Below are positions 1-8,395 of a stretch of 64,000 nucleotides of DNA, one piece after another. The notes beneath the pieces were generated by a model. It worked only from the letters and a program-made list of their open reading frames with translations, was not told the origin of the DNA and did not search any database. The position numbers were made by a program, and so were the translations under genes. Within the stretch, counting starts at the first letter, position 1. The number at the start of each line of letters is the position of its first letter. The stretch is taken from NCBI RefSeq assembly GCF_018919175.1, contig NZ_JAHLQL010000003.1:186001-250000 (forward strand), written 5' to 3'. Origin of the DNA: Clostridium simiarum (lineage in GTDB: Bacteria; Bacillota; Clostridia; Clostridiales; Clostridiaceae).

Positions 1-265
1 TTGCAGCATCTTCAAGAAGCTCATAAGTCACCCTTCTAAGACTATACTCGCTTTGCATAATATTTATAGGTAAAGAAAATCTTTTTAAATATTCATCCAA
101 GGAAGTGCACTCTATAGGTGCTATCATTAAATCATTTATTTCCTTTACATCATAGCTAGGAATATCTATATTTTCTTTTCTAGCTATATCTATTATAGTT
201 TCCGGTCTAACACTTCCATCTAAGTGACAATGTAATTCTATTTTTGGCAAATTACTTAAATTCAT
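1..265 (-). CDS. add: adenosine deaminase, N-terminal part (runs off left edge)
   Basis: This is the first ~88 codons of a minus-strand gene cut by the window edge. The product begins MNLSNLPKIELHCHLDGSV; the HCHLDGS stretch is the N-terminal metal-binding HxH motif of adenosine/AMP deaminases. The family converts adenosine (and deoxyadenosine) to inosine in the cytoplasm for purine salvage. The start is the ATG at 263-265 after a GGAGAG-like ribosome-binding site. An adenine riboswitch lies just upstream, which supports an adenosine rather than AMP or guanine deaminase. The rest of the active site lies outside the window. Confidence 0.9.
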   Translation of the reverse strand, partial: MNLSNLPKIELHCHLDGSVRPETIIDIARKENIDIPSYDVKEINDLMIAPIECTSLDEYLKRFSLPINIMQSEYSLRRVTYELLEDAA

Positions 266-311
266 ATACTTCTCTCCTTCATCTCTCATATACTTTTAAT
301 CTCTAGAAAAC

Positions 312-423
312 AAAAAAATTCCTGATTACAAAGAAAACACACGAAAATGTATCTCCTTCGTAATCAGGAATTATCGGTTCCTGGTAGACACCCCTAAACC
401 ATATCATTAGAGTTATACGAAAC
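312..423 (-). promoter_or_regulatory. adenine-type purine riboswitch with overlapping intrinsic terminator
   Basis: The minus strand at about 354-423 shows the purine aptamer: P1 arm with TATAACTCTAATGATATGG, the GTCTACC core, and CCTGATTACG closing P1. The base at the specificity position (74 in xpt numbering) is U, in the context CCTGA-U-TACG, which predicts adenine rather than guanine binding. The 3' half of the aptamer (CCTGATTACGAAG) can instead pair with CTTTGTAATCAGG at 319-333, followed by a run of T. That forms a terminator which ligand binding would prevent, so the layout predicts an adenine-ON transcriptional switch for add. Confidence 0.93.
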
Positions 424-552
424 TTAATTATATTAAAATTTATAATTTTAACTTTTTTATCATTTTATCATATTAGGATAAAGTGTCAATAGCATTATTA
501 AAATTTAAATTGATTTCAATAAATTCACTAAATATACCAGTACTTTCTACAG

Positions 553-1710
553 CTATACTATTTTAAAAAACTCTGGTTTCTTATCTTTTGGTGGTGTAGG
601 TCCAAAGTATTGATAATAATAGCACTGTATTCTTCCATTATAAAGCTTTCTATTTTTATGAGACTTTTCACCAAATAATTTTTCAAATTCAGGATGAGAA
701 GTTATCACAAAATATGACCACTCATTTAAATTTCTAAAAACTTCTCCCATATCCTTATATAAAACTTCTACTTCTTTACCCTCGCCTATTCTTTCTCCAT
801 AAGGAGGATTAGTTATTATAAACCCATACTTTTTCTTGCTACTAAACTCTCTAACATCCATCTTTTGAAAAAATATGTTTTCTGCAACTCCTGCCTTTTC
901 AGCATTTTCTTTGGCAGTTTTAATAAGCCTTCCATTAATATCTGAAGCTAGTATCTTAAAATCCTTATTATTTATAGAATTTCTTGCAAACTTTCTTATG
1001 TCTTCCCATAGATCTTGTGGGATTATATCCCATTGTTCAGAAACAAAACTTCGATTAAGTCCTGGTGCTATATTTCTACCAATCATAGCAGCTTCTATGG
1101 CTATGGTTCCGGAACCACAAAGAGGATCTGCCAATATCCTTGAAGGTTCCCATTTACTTAAAAGCACCATAGCTGCAGCTAATGTCTCCTTCATAGGTGC
1201 TTCTCCTGCTAGTTCCCTATAACCCCTTTTATGTAATCCAGAACCGGAAGTATCTAATGTTAGCGTAACTATATCCTTTAAAATAGCTACTTCTATTTTG
1301 TACTCTGCTCCATCTTCTGAAAATAAATCTCTTCTATATTTTCTCTTCATAGCTTCAATTACTGCCTTTTTTACTATAGACTGGCAGTCTGGAACACTAT
1401 AAAGTTTTGATTTTACTGATTTACCTACTACGTGCATAAATCCTGTAATAGGTATTATATCTCCCCACTGAACCGCTAAGGTTCCTTGGAAAAGTTCTTC
1501 AAAGCTTTCTGCCTTAAATTCGGCCATTTTTATAAGCACCCTATCTGCAGTTCTAAGCCACATATTGCAGGTTACTATATCCATTTCATCCCCTTCAAAG
1601 GTTACTCTTCCATTCTCTATAGTTAAATCCTCATATCCCAAATCTTTTAGCTCGTTAGCTACAACCTTTTCTAATCCAAAGGTGGATGTTGCTATTAATG
1701 TATAATTCAT
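553..1710 (-). CDS. THUMP-domain class I SAM-dependent RNA methyltransferase (RlmL N-domain / YpsC type)
   Basis: A 385-residue protein. Residues ~1-60 are the ferredoxin-like start of the family, ~45-155 a THUMP RNA-binding domain, and ~160-380 a Rossmann methyltransferase domain. The SAM-binding motif DPLCGSGTIAIEAA and the catalytic motif NPPYGERIGE of N2-guanine RNA methyltransferases are both present. Relatives modify a guanosine of 23S rRNA (the m2G2445 activity of E. coli RlmL), and the length fits the Firmicute YpsC form, which lacks the RlmK half. The start ATG follows AGGAGAAAAAGAT. It is monocistronic as far as can be seen. It is often misnamed an N6-adenine DNA methylase because of the NPPY motif. 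Confidence 0.88.
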   Translation of the reverse strand: MNYTLIATSTFGLEKVVANELKDLGYEDLTIENGRVTFEGDEMDIVTCNMWLRTADRVLIKMAEFKAESFEELFQGTLAVQWGDIIPITGFMHVVGKSVKSKLYSVPDCQSIVKKAVIEAMKRKYRRDLFSEDGAEYKIEVAILKDIVTLTLDTSGSGLHKRGYRELAGEAPMKETLAAAMVLLSKWEPSRILADPLCGSGTIAIEAAMIGRNIAPGLNRSFVSEQWDIIPQDLWEDIRKFARNSINNKDFKILASDINGRLIKTAKENAEKAGVAENIFFQKMDVREFSSKKKYGFIITNPPYGERIGEGKEVEVLYKDMGEVFRNLNEWSYFVITSHPEFEKLFGEKSHKNRKLYNGRIQCYYYQYFGPTPPKDKKPEFFKIV

Positions 1711-1934
1711 ATCTTTTTCTCCTATAAATAGATTTTGTATTTATTATTATATATTAGCCTTATGTATTTAATCTATACTTATTTTATCATTTATCTAGGC
1801 TATAGCATAATATTATATTTAATTATTAATAGACTTAGTAAATATAAAAATAAAAGCCATCCTTTTTATATAATGCCCTTATTACTAAAAAGCAAAATGT
1901 AAAAAAGACGACTTAATAATCACTTGATACTCCC

Positions 1935-2750
1935 TTAACCTAAAGCTACATCTAGAATCATCATAACTGCAAACCCTATCATAGCTCCTATAGTTCCTAC
2001 GTCACTATTTCTTTCTGCTTGAGCTTCTGGTATTAGCTGTTCTACCACAACATATATCATAGCCCCTGCTGCAAAGGATAATGCATAAGGAAGTATGGAT
2101 TTCATAGATACTACAGCTATGGCACCTAATACACCTGCAATAGGTTCTACAATCCCTGACGCTTGTCCGTATAAAAAGCTTTTAGTTCGTGAAAGCCCTT
2201 CTCTTCGTAAAGGTATTGAAACCGCCGCTCCCTCTGGAAAATTTTGAATTCCTATACCTAAAGCTAAAGCAATAGCTCCTGCCAAAGACGCTGAAGGTAA
2301 ATCTGCAGCCATAGCACCAAAAGCAACTCCTACCGCTAACCCTTCTGGTATATTATGAAGAGTGATGGCCAAAACTAAAAGTACACTCCTTTGCCATCCA
2401 GTTTTAATCCCCTCTGCCTCTTCCATAGGTGCCCCTATATGAAGATGGGGTAATATCTTATCTACTAACCAAAGAAATCCTCCACCAGCTAGAAATCCTA
2501 CTGAAGCTGGCACCCAAGCTTTTGTACCACTAGCTTCTGCCATCTCTATAGCCGGAGCTAATAAAGACCAAAAACTAGCTGCTATCATAACTCCTGCTGC
2601 AAATCCTAACATTCCATTTAATACTTTTTTATTAATTGTTTTAAATATAAATACTAAAGCGGCACCCAGTGCAGTTACAAACCATGTAAATAATGTGGCA
2701 CAAAGAGCCTGCATTACTGGATCTAAACCTTTAAACCATTCAATAATCAT
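1935..2750 (-). CDS. ZIP-family divalent metal transporter (GufA/ZupT type)
   Basis: A 271-residue membrane protein with about eight hydrophobic segments. The paired signature motifs [14 protein letters not shown] and [14 protein letters not shown] are the metal-translocating helices 4 and 5 of ZIP transporters. A short loop with HLHIG sits in the usual His-bearing cytoplasmic loop position. The family imports zinc and sometimes iron or manganese across the cytoplasmic membrane. The ATG follows an excellent GGAGG site six bases upstream. No metalloregulator or metal-responsive riboswitch is visible in the ~220 bp upstream. Confidence 0.9.
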   Translation of the reverse strand: MIIEWFKGLDPVMQALCATLFTWFVTALGAALVFIFKTINKKVLNGMLGFAAGVMIAASFWSLLAPAIEMAEASGTKAWVPASVGFLAGGGFLWLVDKILPHLHIGAPMEEAEGIKTGWQRSVLLVLAITLHNIPEGLAVGVAFGAMAADLPSASLAGAIALALGIGIQNFPEGAAVSIPLRREGLSRTKSFLYGQASGIVEPIAGVLGAIAVVSMKSILPYALSFAAGAMIYVVVEQLIPEAQAERNSDVGTIGAMIGFAVMMILDVALG

Positions 2751-2971
2751 AGCTAACCTCCTTAAAACGTTGCATTCATATACACTATAAATATTAAAAT
2801 ACTATTATAACCCTATAATTTTATTTTAACAATTTGTAATAATATTATCAATTACATATTATTAGTAGAAATTTTTATTATTAAAAATACATACTTGTGT
2901 TATAATACTATAAAATATATAAATCTAGATAATTGATAATATGTCACAGCATATGAAGGAGGGAATTTCAA

Positions 2972-3517
2972 ATGAAAAAATTGAAATTAAATAATGCTAA
3001 TTTAAATAAAATAAAGGTTAATAACCTTAAGGCTCCAGTTTCTAATCATGTTCACGGCGGAAGTTACATAGGTGATAAAAAAGATGGAAAGATGGAGGGC
3101 GAAGGAACCTATCTTTATAAGGATGGTAGCAAATACACTGGACAATGGCATAATGATAAAATGCATGGGGATGGTATTCACACTTGGTCCTGTGGTGAAA
3201 AATACATAGGTGAATGGAAAGAGGATGAAAAACACGGATTTGGGACATATCTATGGCCAGATGGAGAGCGTTATACAGGACAATGGGATAATGGCGAGAA
3301 ATCTGGTGAAGGAACTTATATCTGGTCAGATGGAGGCTCTTATGTAGGTCAATGGAAAAATGATTTACGACATGGTTACGGCATTAATACATGGGCAGAA
3401 GGGGATAAATACATAGGTCAGTGGGAAAATGATCTAAGAGACGGAGATGGAATGTACATATCCCTAGAGGGTAAAGTCCAAATAGGAAAGTTTAAAAATA
3501 ATATATTTCAAGAATAA
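2972..3517 (+). CDS. MORN-repeat protein
   Basis: A 181-residue protein made almost wholly of ~23-residue MORN repeats (pattern YxGQWxxdxxhGxGtytwxdGxxY), about six to seven in tandem from residue ~30 to ~170. No signal peptide or membrane segment is visible, so it is probably cytoplasmic. MORN repeats form elongated beta-hairpin stacks that can bind proteins or lipids; the function here is unknown. The first ~28 residues (MKKLKLNNANLNKIKVNN) are Asn/Lys/Leu-rich and unlike the rest. The start follows GAAGGAGGGAATTTCAA. A perfect 17-bp hairpin follows the stop codon. Confidence 0.85.
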   Translation: MKKLKLNNANLNKIKVNNLKAPVSNHVHGGSYIGDKKDGKMEGEGTYLYKDGSKYTGQWHNDKMHGDGIHTWSCGEKYIGEWKEDEKHGFGTYLWPDGERYTGQWDNGEKSGEGTYIWSDGGSYVGQWKNDLRHGYGINTWAEGDKYIGQWENDLRDGDGMYISLEGKVQIGKFKNNIFQE

Positions 3518-3523
3518 TTTGAT

Positions 3524-3567
3524 ATAATATAAATCCACACTTCTGAGTAAGTGTGGATTTATATTAT
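3524..3567 (+). terminator. perfect 17-bp hairpin after the MORN gene
   Basis: The arms (3524-3540 and 3551-3567) are perfectly complementary and separated by a 10-base loop. The hairpin begins six bases after the MORN stop. No long T-run follows, so it may act as a weak terminator or mRNA 3' stabiliser. Confidence 0.6.
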
Positions 3568-3631
3568 CTATATCTTATCCCAGCTTTAGACCCTTAATAT
3601 TATGCTTTGTAGCTTTAAATAGGTACTAAAG

Positions 3632-3670
3632 GTTAAAAATAAAAAACGTATAGGTTTAATCCTATACGTT
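3632..3670 (-). terminator. intrinsic terminator of the zinc-ribbon gene
   Basis: The arms AACGTATAGG / CCTATACGTT (3645-3670) have a six-base loop. On the minus strand the hairpin runs directly into a long T-rich stretch. It lies ~20 bp after the stop of the small zinc-ribbon gene. Confidence 0.85.
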
Positions 3671-3688
3671 GATCATTCTTAGATAATA

Positions 3689-3850
3689 TTATCTTTGAAA
3701 TCCTCTGTTGTTTTGTTGCTTTCTAGCTCTTCTACAATCAGGGCATCTTTGTGGTTCATTTTCGAAACCTTTTTCTTTATAGAATGCTTGCTCTCCTTCT
3801 GTGAAAACAAACTCTTTTCCGCAATCTTTACAAACTAAATTCTTATCCAT
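3689..3850 (-). CDS. small zinc-ribbon protein (zf-trcl-like)
   Basis: A 53-residue protein starting MDKNLVCKDCGKEFVFTEGE. It has two CxxC knuckles (C7/C10 and about C36/C39 in RCPDC), which would bind one zinc ion. It matches what I know of the widespread 'probable zinc-ribbon' family of small Firmicute proteins, which has no settled function. The ATG follows AAAAGGAGAAATGTTTAA, and an intrinsic terminator follows the stop, so this is a complete single-gene unit. Confidence 0.85.
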   Translation of the reverse strand: MDKNLVCKDCGKEFVFTEGEQAFYKEKGFENEPQRCPDCRRARKQQNNRGFQR

Positions 3851-4212
3851 TTAAACATTTCTCCTTTTTATTTATATTAAGATTTAAAAATTGATTTACT
3901 TTATATGCCTAAAAAGGTAATGCTTAAATCATATTAAATCTTCGTCGTTTAAATTTATTATTACGACTATTTAAATATAACATACATATAATTATTATGC
4001 AATAGATTTTTTAAAAATATTTTTTATTTTAAAGAATTTTTATAAATATATTGTAATACTGTATTATATTGATAAAAATATTTTAAATTACTATATACTC
4101 CTTAAAGAATTTTTATTTATAATTTAATTTTAATAAAATCTTAAGATTTATATATTATACTTATAATATGGACATGCACTATTAATATTTAAGGAGCTGA
4201 AATTATAATATT
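3851..4212. other. AT-rich intergenic stretch
   Basis: This 362-bp, very AT-rich spacer separates two divergent genes. A TATAAT hexamer at 4162-4167 is a candidate -10 for the plus-strand gene at 4213, without a convincing -35. I see no further gene, repeat or structured RNA. Confidence 0.5.
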
Positions 4213-4770
4213 ATGAATGATAAATATATTTATTTGGTTTTTTCAAAAACAGGAACCTGGCTTTCAAAAATGATAAATCTAATTACCTCAATTAAGTATG
4301 CTCACTCTTCCATTAGTTTGGATAATAGCTTTAAAAAAATGTATTCCTTTGGTAGGATAAATCCCAATAATCCTTTTTTAGGAGGCTTCGTTGAAGAAAA
4401 TCTACATGAGGGCGTCTATAAGAAATTTACACACAGTGAATGTTTGATATATAAAGTTAAAGTTACTGAAGAACAACTTGAATCTCTAAAAAATGAGATA
4501 GACACATTTTCAAAAGAAAAAAACAAGTATAGATATAATTTTTTAGGCTTGTTCTTTGTACTGCTTAATCTGCCTATTAAAAGAAAACGCTACTATTTTT
4601 GCTCTCAATTTGTTTCTGAAGCCTTAATTAAAAGCAATATTTACAAATCTGATAAGACACCTGAGCTTATTAAAACTACAGATTTATTTTCAATTAATAA
4701 TAAAGAAATTATTTATGAAGGACCCATTAATAAATACTATGTTAATGATAAATCATACAGTGTCATATAA
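4213..4770 (+). CDS. permuted papain-like (YiiX/NlpC-P60 superfamily) small protein
   Basis: A 185-residue protein. It has a His in AHSSISLD (His31) followed ~100 residues later by a Cys in YYFCSQFVSEAL (Cys130). This His-before-Cys order is typical of circularly permuted NlpC/P60 (YiiX/YebB-like) cysteine hydrolases or acyltransferases. Several hydrophobic patches are present but no clear signal peptide. The substrate is unknown; family members cleave amide or ester bonds of peptides or lipids. The ribosome-binding site (AAGGAG at 4191-4196) is ~16 bases from the ATG, longer than usual. Another start is possible, but none fits better. Confidence 0.65.
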   Translation: MNDKYIYLVFSKTGTWLSKMINLITSIKYAHSSISLDNSFKKMYSFGRINPNNPFLGGFVEENLHEGVYKKFTHSECLIYKVKVTEEQLESLKNEIDTFSKEKNKYRYNFLGLFFVLLNLPIKRKRYYFCSQFVSEALIKSNIYKSDKTPELIKTTDLFSINNKEIIYEGPINKYYVNDKSYSVI

Positions 4771-4824
4771 AAACTCTTATGTTATACATGAACAAACTTT
4801 AAATAGGTCATATTTAAAACTTAA

Positions 4825-4853
4825 AAATGGGATTTTAATACAAAATCCCATTT
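4825..4853. terminator. bidirectional intrinsic terminator
   Basis: A 12-bp stem, AAATGGGATTTT paired with its complement at 4842-4853, lies between two convergent genes. A- and T-rich flanks make it usable from both sides. Confidence 0.75.
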
Positions 4854-4856
4854 CAC

Positions 4857-6566
4857 TTATTCTTTTGATGCATTCCTAATATTATTATAATTAAATACGT
4901 ACTGATTTTGTAATAATGTAAGATTTAAAATTAATATGACTTTTTTATCTACCTTTTCGAAAGTATATGCCTCTTGCAATGTATCTTTTAAAACCTCAAT
5001 ACCACCTTGATTTCCTGTCTCCAACAGCTTAGCGCTATTTAAATTACAAAATACCTTATCATTAGTATATTCCAAATGTTTATAGCTTTTTTCATATGTA
5101 TCTATATTATTACCCTGCCCCTCAAAGGATTCCAAATCTATAAAATAAGTACCTTTTGAAACTACAGGCTTAGTTTTTAAAGAAACCTTTGTAGAACATT
5201 TAAAGGGAATGTTCATTGCTAATTTTTTTATATTACCCTTCACTGAATCTCTATGGATACATCTAGCAGTTGCATATTCTATACTTTCTTCTATGACACC
5301 TGTTATAAACAGTTTATCAGTACCAACAACTAACTGACATTTTTTTAGAACCACTTTTTTATCTAAAGATATTATTTTAAAAACAGGCTCTGAAAACTTC
5401 TCCGTAGCTTCTATAAAAATAGGTACCTCTATTTCACATAGTACAACAGGAATTTTAGAAACCCTTGGTTCTAAAGAAATATCCCATTCCATCCTTTCGC
5501 TTGGACTACAATTTAAAAGGGTACTGCTTTTAACTATGCTCTTAGAATTACAAACTATAGTTTTTTTTATATCTTTACTCTCTTCATTATCTATCTTCTT
5601 CTCTTCTAAGGGATTTTTTATGGAGTAATTAGTATCTTCTGTTATAATGTGGCTTATATCTAATATAGGTTCCATATCATATTCTACAGATTTATATATT
5701 ATGTCTCCATTTACATATGTGTCATTATCTACATAGTCTTTCGCACTATTAATATCCTTTTTTAATAACTTTACCTCTGCTTTTACACCTATTATCTCTG
5801 AACTCTCATAAATACCAACTCTTTCTTTTAAATCCTCTTCTATAATGTCTTTTTTATCCTGAAGTAAATTATCATAACTAAGTGTTATTCTTTGCTCTGT
5901 ATCCTCTATAATACCTTCTATAGTGTCCTCTTCATCTTGAACCATGGTGACATACTTTTCTTCATCTTTTATATTTAAAGGCTCTTCATAAAAATTTTCT
6001 GTATCCAATGATTCATTTTCAGAAACTTCATCTATATTGTCTAAAGGTACCTCTTGAGAATTTTCTCTTTTCTCTTCAGAATCCTTTTTTATACTTATTA
6101 TCTCTGAACTTTCATAAATACTAACCCCTTCTTTTAAATCCTCTTCTTTAGCATCTTCTTTCTCCTGAAGTAAATTATCATAACTAGGTGCTATTCCTTG
6201 CTCTGTATCCTCTACGATACCTTCTATAGTGTCATCTTCATCTTGAACCGTGGTAATATACTTTTCTTCATCTTTTATACTCAAAGTCTCCTCACAAGAA
6301 TTTTCTATGTCTAATGATTTATTTCTAGAAATTTCCTCCATATTGTCTAAAGGTATCTCTTGAGAACTTTCTTTTTTCTTTTTGAAATTGTTGTTTATGC
6401 CCTTATTATTTTGTTTAAGTTTTTCACTTAATACCTTTAATATTATAAGTGCAATAAATTGTTCTCTAGTTATCTTATTTGAATTCATATTTTTTGAATT
6501 CTCTTTTGGTTTTGCACTTGTATGATTTGGGACTTCCCCCCTTCTATCTTTTCCTCTTTTTGACAT
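4857..6566 (-). CDS. large acidic protein with C-terminal SPOCS/DUF3794-like domain; probable spore-surface protein
   Basis: A 569-residue protein in three parts. Residues 1-65 are basic and Asn-rich; ~68-262 are highly acidic and contain two tandem copies of a ~93-residue segment (period 102 residues). Residues ~355-560 form a domain shared with the two proteins encoded at 8509-9444 and 9587-10444. Shared landmarks are KIPVVL, a LFITGVI..IEY strand pair, IPFKC.T.V, VFCNL..A.LLETG and LLQNQYVF. These resemble the SPOCS (DUF3794) domain of spore-coat and spore-assembly proteins. No signal peptide is present, as expected for a mother-cell protein that coats the forespore. A role in coat or exosporium is inference from domain and context. 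Confidence 0.6.
   Translation of the reverse strand: MSKRGKDRRGEVPNHTSAKPKENSKNMNSNKITREQFIALIILKVLSEKLKQNNKGINNNFKKKKESSQEIPLDNMEEISRNKSLDIENSCEETLSIKDEEKYITTVQDEDDTIEGIVEDTEQGIAPSYDNLLQEKEDAKEEDLKEGVSIYESSEIISIKKDSEEKRENSQEVPLDNIDEVSENESLDTENFYEEPLNIKDEEKYVTMVQDEEDTIEGIIEDTEQRITLSYDNLLQDKKDIIEEDLKERVGIYESSEIIGVKAEVKLLKKDINSAKDYVDNDTYVNGDIIYKSVEYDMEPILDISHIITEDTNYSIKNPLEEKKIDNEESKDIKKTIVCNSKSIVKSSTLLNCSPSERMEWDISLEPRVSKIPVVLCEIEVPIFIEATEKFSEPVFKIISLDKKVVLKKCQLVVGTDKLFITGVIEESIEYATARCIHRDSVKGNIKKLAMNIPFKCSTKVSLKTKPVVSKGTYFIDLESFEGQGNNIDTYEKSYKHLEYTNDKVFCNLNSAKLLETGNQGGIEVLKDTLQEAYTFEKVDKKVILILNLTLLQNQYVFNYNNIRNASKE
5781..6365 (-). repeat. tandem in-frame 306-bp-period duplication within the large coat-type gene
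   Basis: Copies lie at ~6087-6365 (residues 68-160) and ~5781-6059 (residues 170-262). Both begin SQE(I/V)PLDN and end YESSEII, and they stay alike along their whole length, including EEKY.T.VQDE.DTIEG. The period is 102 residues. Confidence 0.85.
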
Positions 6567-6725
6567 ATAATAATCTCCTTATTATTAATAAGAATCTTCC
6601 TCTTGATTCATATAATTATATGTTCAACAGCCTAATTAGCCACTGCCTCCACAATAACTACAACTTCATACTACAATATATGAAAAATAATATTAATCGT
6701 TACCCTACCCATGGAGGTTTTCTTC

Positions 6726-6968
6726 TAAGCCGCTATCCCAAATCTATGATTTAGTGATAGTCAGTTAAGCAGATATCCCAAATCTGCGATTTGATGGGTA
6801 GTCGCTTACTCTTCGAGTACTCCTCTGAAGCATGAAGAGGAGTTTCCTAAGTAGAGAACCAAGATCTATGACCTTGTGTGAATCACTTAAGCAGATACCC
6901 AAATCTATGATTTGATGGTAGTCGCTTACTCTTCGAGTACCCTCTGAAGCATGAAGAGGAGTTTCCTA
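6726..6968. repeat. non-coding structured tandem repeat between coat-type genes
   Basis: Two long near-identical copies lie at 6765-6849 and 6887-6968 (period ~122 bp). Each contains in order CCCAAATCT-N-TGATTTGATGG, GTAGTCGCTTACTCTTCGAG and CCTCTGAAGCATGAAGAGG. Shorter, more diverged copies of the first module (AAATCTATGATTT) precede each, at 6726-6763 and ~6849-6886. Each module is self-complementary (AAATC..GATTT, TACTCTTCGAGTA, CCTCT..AGAGG), so the unit would fold as a series of hairpins. No open reading frame explains it. No transposase or phase with a gene is visible. Confidence 0.8.
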
Positions 6969-6980
6969 CATACATAAATA

Positions 6981-7006
6981 AAGAAACCTCCAAAGAGAGG
7001 TTTCTT
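6981..7006 (-). terminator. terminator of the first DUF4489-like gene
   Basis: A 10-bp stem, AAGAAACCTC / GAGGTTTCTT, followed on the minus strand by a T-rich tract, 17 bp after the stop codon. Confidence 0.75.
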
Positions 7007-7023
7007 CGTCATTTAAAAATAAT

Positions 7024-7575
7024 TTAGTGACCAGATTTAGCCATAACTGAAAGTGAAGTATTGCATACTGAGAATTCATCACCTCTATCACTTATAGCAT
7101 CTATTATCTTAACGGTATAGGTACAACATCCTGGGCAACTATTACACTCGCAGTGAGTAAAATTAAAGGAAGTAGTTAGTTCTTGCAAAGGTGTATTAGT
7201 AAATGTAATTGCAAATTCCCATGTGCCACATGGAATTTCCTGTCTATTATCACAAGTTTTAAATAACCCAAATATTAATGTTGTTGGCTGATCATTTTCC
7301 TTATCCTTGTATTTAATAACGCTATCAAAATCAAACTTTACCACTGGATTTTTTAGACAACTTGTATCTATAGTAACACAGCCTAGAGATCTTGGTGCAA
7401 AAGCTTTAGATGAATCAAGTTTTGGTATATCTACACCTGTTCCTTGAGCACATTCAAAAAGTATTGGATATGCACATGGGCTCTTTGGACAGCAATAGTC
7501 ATACTTATGCTCATCACAGCACTTATTGTTATTATGTCTTTCTATATCCTCCTTTGGAGCTTTATATAGTTCCAT
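7024..7575 (-). CDS. cysteine-rich DUF4489-like protein, probable spore-surface component (copy 1)
   Basis: A 183-residue protein with 16 or more cysteines. The N-terminal part (KCCDEHKYDYCCPKSPCAYP) is Cys/His-rich. The core carries LGCVTIDTSCLKNPVVKFDF, an IPCGTWEF segment, CECNSCPGCCTYTVKIIDA and an SVCNTSLSVMAKSGH end. This matches my memory of the clostridial DUF4489 family, but no function is established. It is a close paralogue of the product of 7796-8395; the two share most of the core and the 3' end. High cysteine content fits disulfide cross-linking in a spore outer layer. The start follows GGGAGGAAACTATTT. Confidence 0.65.
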   Translation of the reverse strand: MELYKAPKEDIERHNNNKCCDEHKYDYCCPKSPCAYPILFECAQGTGVDIPKLDSSKAFAPRSLGCVTIDTSCLKNPVVKFDFDSVIKYKDKENDQPTTLIFGLFKTCDNRQEIPCGTWEFAITFTNTPLQELTTSFNFTHCECNSCPGCCTYTVKIIDAISDRGDEFSVCNTSLSVMAKSGH

Positions 7576-7750
7576 AAATAGTTTCCTCCCTTATTATCAT
7601 AAAATTTCACTTTTCAACCTTTGTAAAGGTCAAGTCCTTTACCATAATATATTGAATTTAAATATAAGCGTTATATTTAGCAATTAACGGTTCTCTGCTG
7701 TTTCTATTCTAAAGTTTATAATACAATATTTTTTTAATGTACTCTAAATA

Positions 7751-7775
7751 AGGAACCTCCTAAAAGGAGGTTTCC
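7751..7775 (-). terminator. terminator of the second DUF4489-like gene
   Basis: Nine-bp stem GGAACCTCC / GGAGGTTTCC with loop TAAAA, 20 bp after the stop of the 7796-8395 gene. Its sequence resembles the terminator at 6981-7006, as expected if the whole unit was duplicated. Confidence 0.7.
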
Positions 7776-7795
7776 CTTTAATTTAAAAAATTAGT

Positions 7796-8395
7796 TTAGT
7801 GTCCTGATTTAGCTATAACTGAAAGTGAAGTATTGCATACTGATAATGGATCTCCACAATCATTTGAAGCATCTATTATTCTAACAGTATAGGTACAGCA
7901 TCCTGGACAACTACTACATTCGCAGTGGCTGAAACAGAAAGAAGTTGTAAGTCTTTCAGCTTCTTCTCCACCATCTTGATTTAGTTTAATTCTATATTCC
8001 CAAGTGCCGCAAGGTATTTCATGTCTATCATCGCAAGTTTTAAATAATCCAAATGTTAATGTTGCTGGCTCAAAGTTTGCAACAAACTTATATTTAATAA
8101 TGCTACAGAAATCAAATTTAACCACTGGATTCTTTAAGCAACTTGTATCTATGGTAACACATCCTAAGGATCTTGCTGTAAATGGTTTACTTGGACAAAT
8201 CTTTGGTATATCCGCACCTGTTCCTTGAGAACATTCAAAAAGTATTGGATATGGGCATGGACTTTGTGGGCAACAGTGTGCATATTTATGCTCATCACAG
8301 CACTTATTGTGATGAGAACATCTATGATCATCATAACCTTTATTCGAATCAAATTTTTCTATGTCTTCTTGTGATCCTTTATAGTATAATTTCAT
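7796..8395 (-). CDS. cysteine-rich DUF4489-like protein, probable spore-surface component (copy 2)
   Basis: A 199-residue paralogue of the 7024-7575 product, with the same LGCVTIDTSCLKNPVVKFDF core, an IPCGTWEY segment, CECSSCPGCCTYTVRIIDA and an SVCNTSLSVIAKSGH end. The main difference is a longer His/Cys-rich N-terminus (DDHRCSHHNKCCDEHKYAHCCPQSPC) that could bind metal. The ribosome-binding site and ~70 bp of leader are conserved between the two genes. A spore-coat or exosporium role is inference from cysteine content, duplication and neighbours. Confidence 0.65.
   Translation of the reverse strand: MKLYYKGSQEDIEKFDSNKGYDDHRCSHHNKCCDEHKYAHCCPQSPCPYPILFECSQGTGADIPKICPSKPFTARSLGCVTIDTSCLKNPVVKFDFCSIIKYKFVANFEPATLTFGLFKTCDDRHEIPCGTWEYRIKLNQDGGEEAERLTTSFCFSHCECSSCPGCCTYTVRIIDASNDCGDPLSVCNTSLSVIAKSGH

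Noticed and set aside
875..1222. 115-codon plus-strand frame opposite the RNA methyltransferase
   Set aside because: It lies wholly antisense to a gene with clear motifs, has no ribosome-binding site and no recognisable domain.
553..1710. DNA adenine methyltransferase of a restriction system
   Set aside because: NPPY is shared with RNA guanine methyltransferases; the THUMP domain and lack of a restriction gene point to rRNA modification.
6479..6754. 91-codon plus-strand frame overlapping the coat-type gene start and the repeat region
   Set aside because: Half of it is antisense to coding DNA, the rest runs through the non-coding repeat; no ribosome-binding site.
6726..6968. CRISPR array
   Set aside because: Only two long units, no unique equal-length spacers, no cas genes; modules are self-complementary tandem repeats instead.
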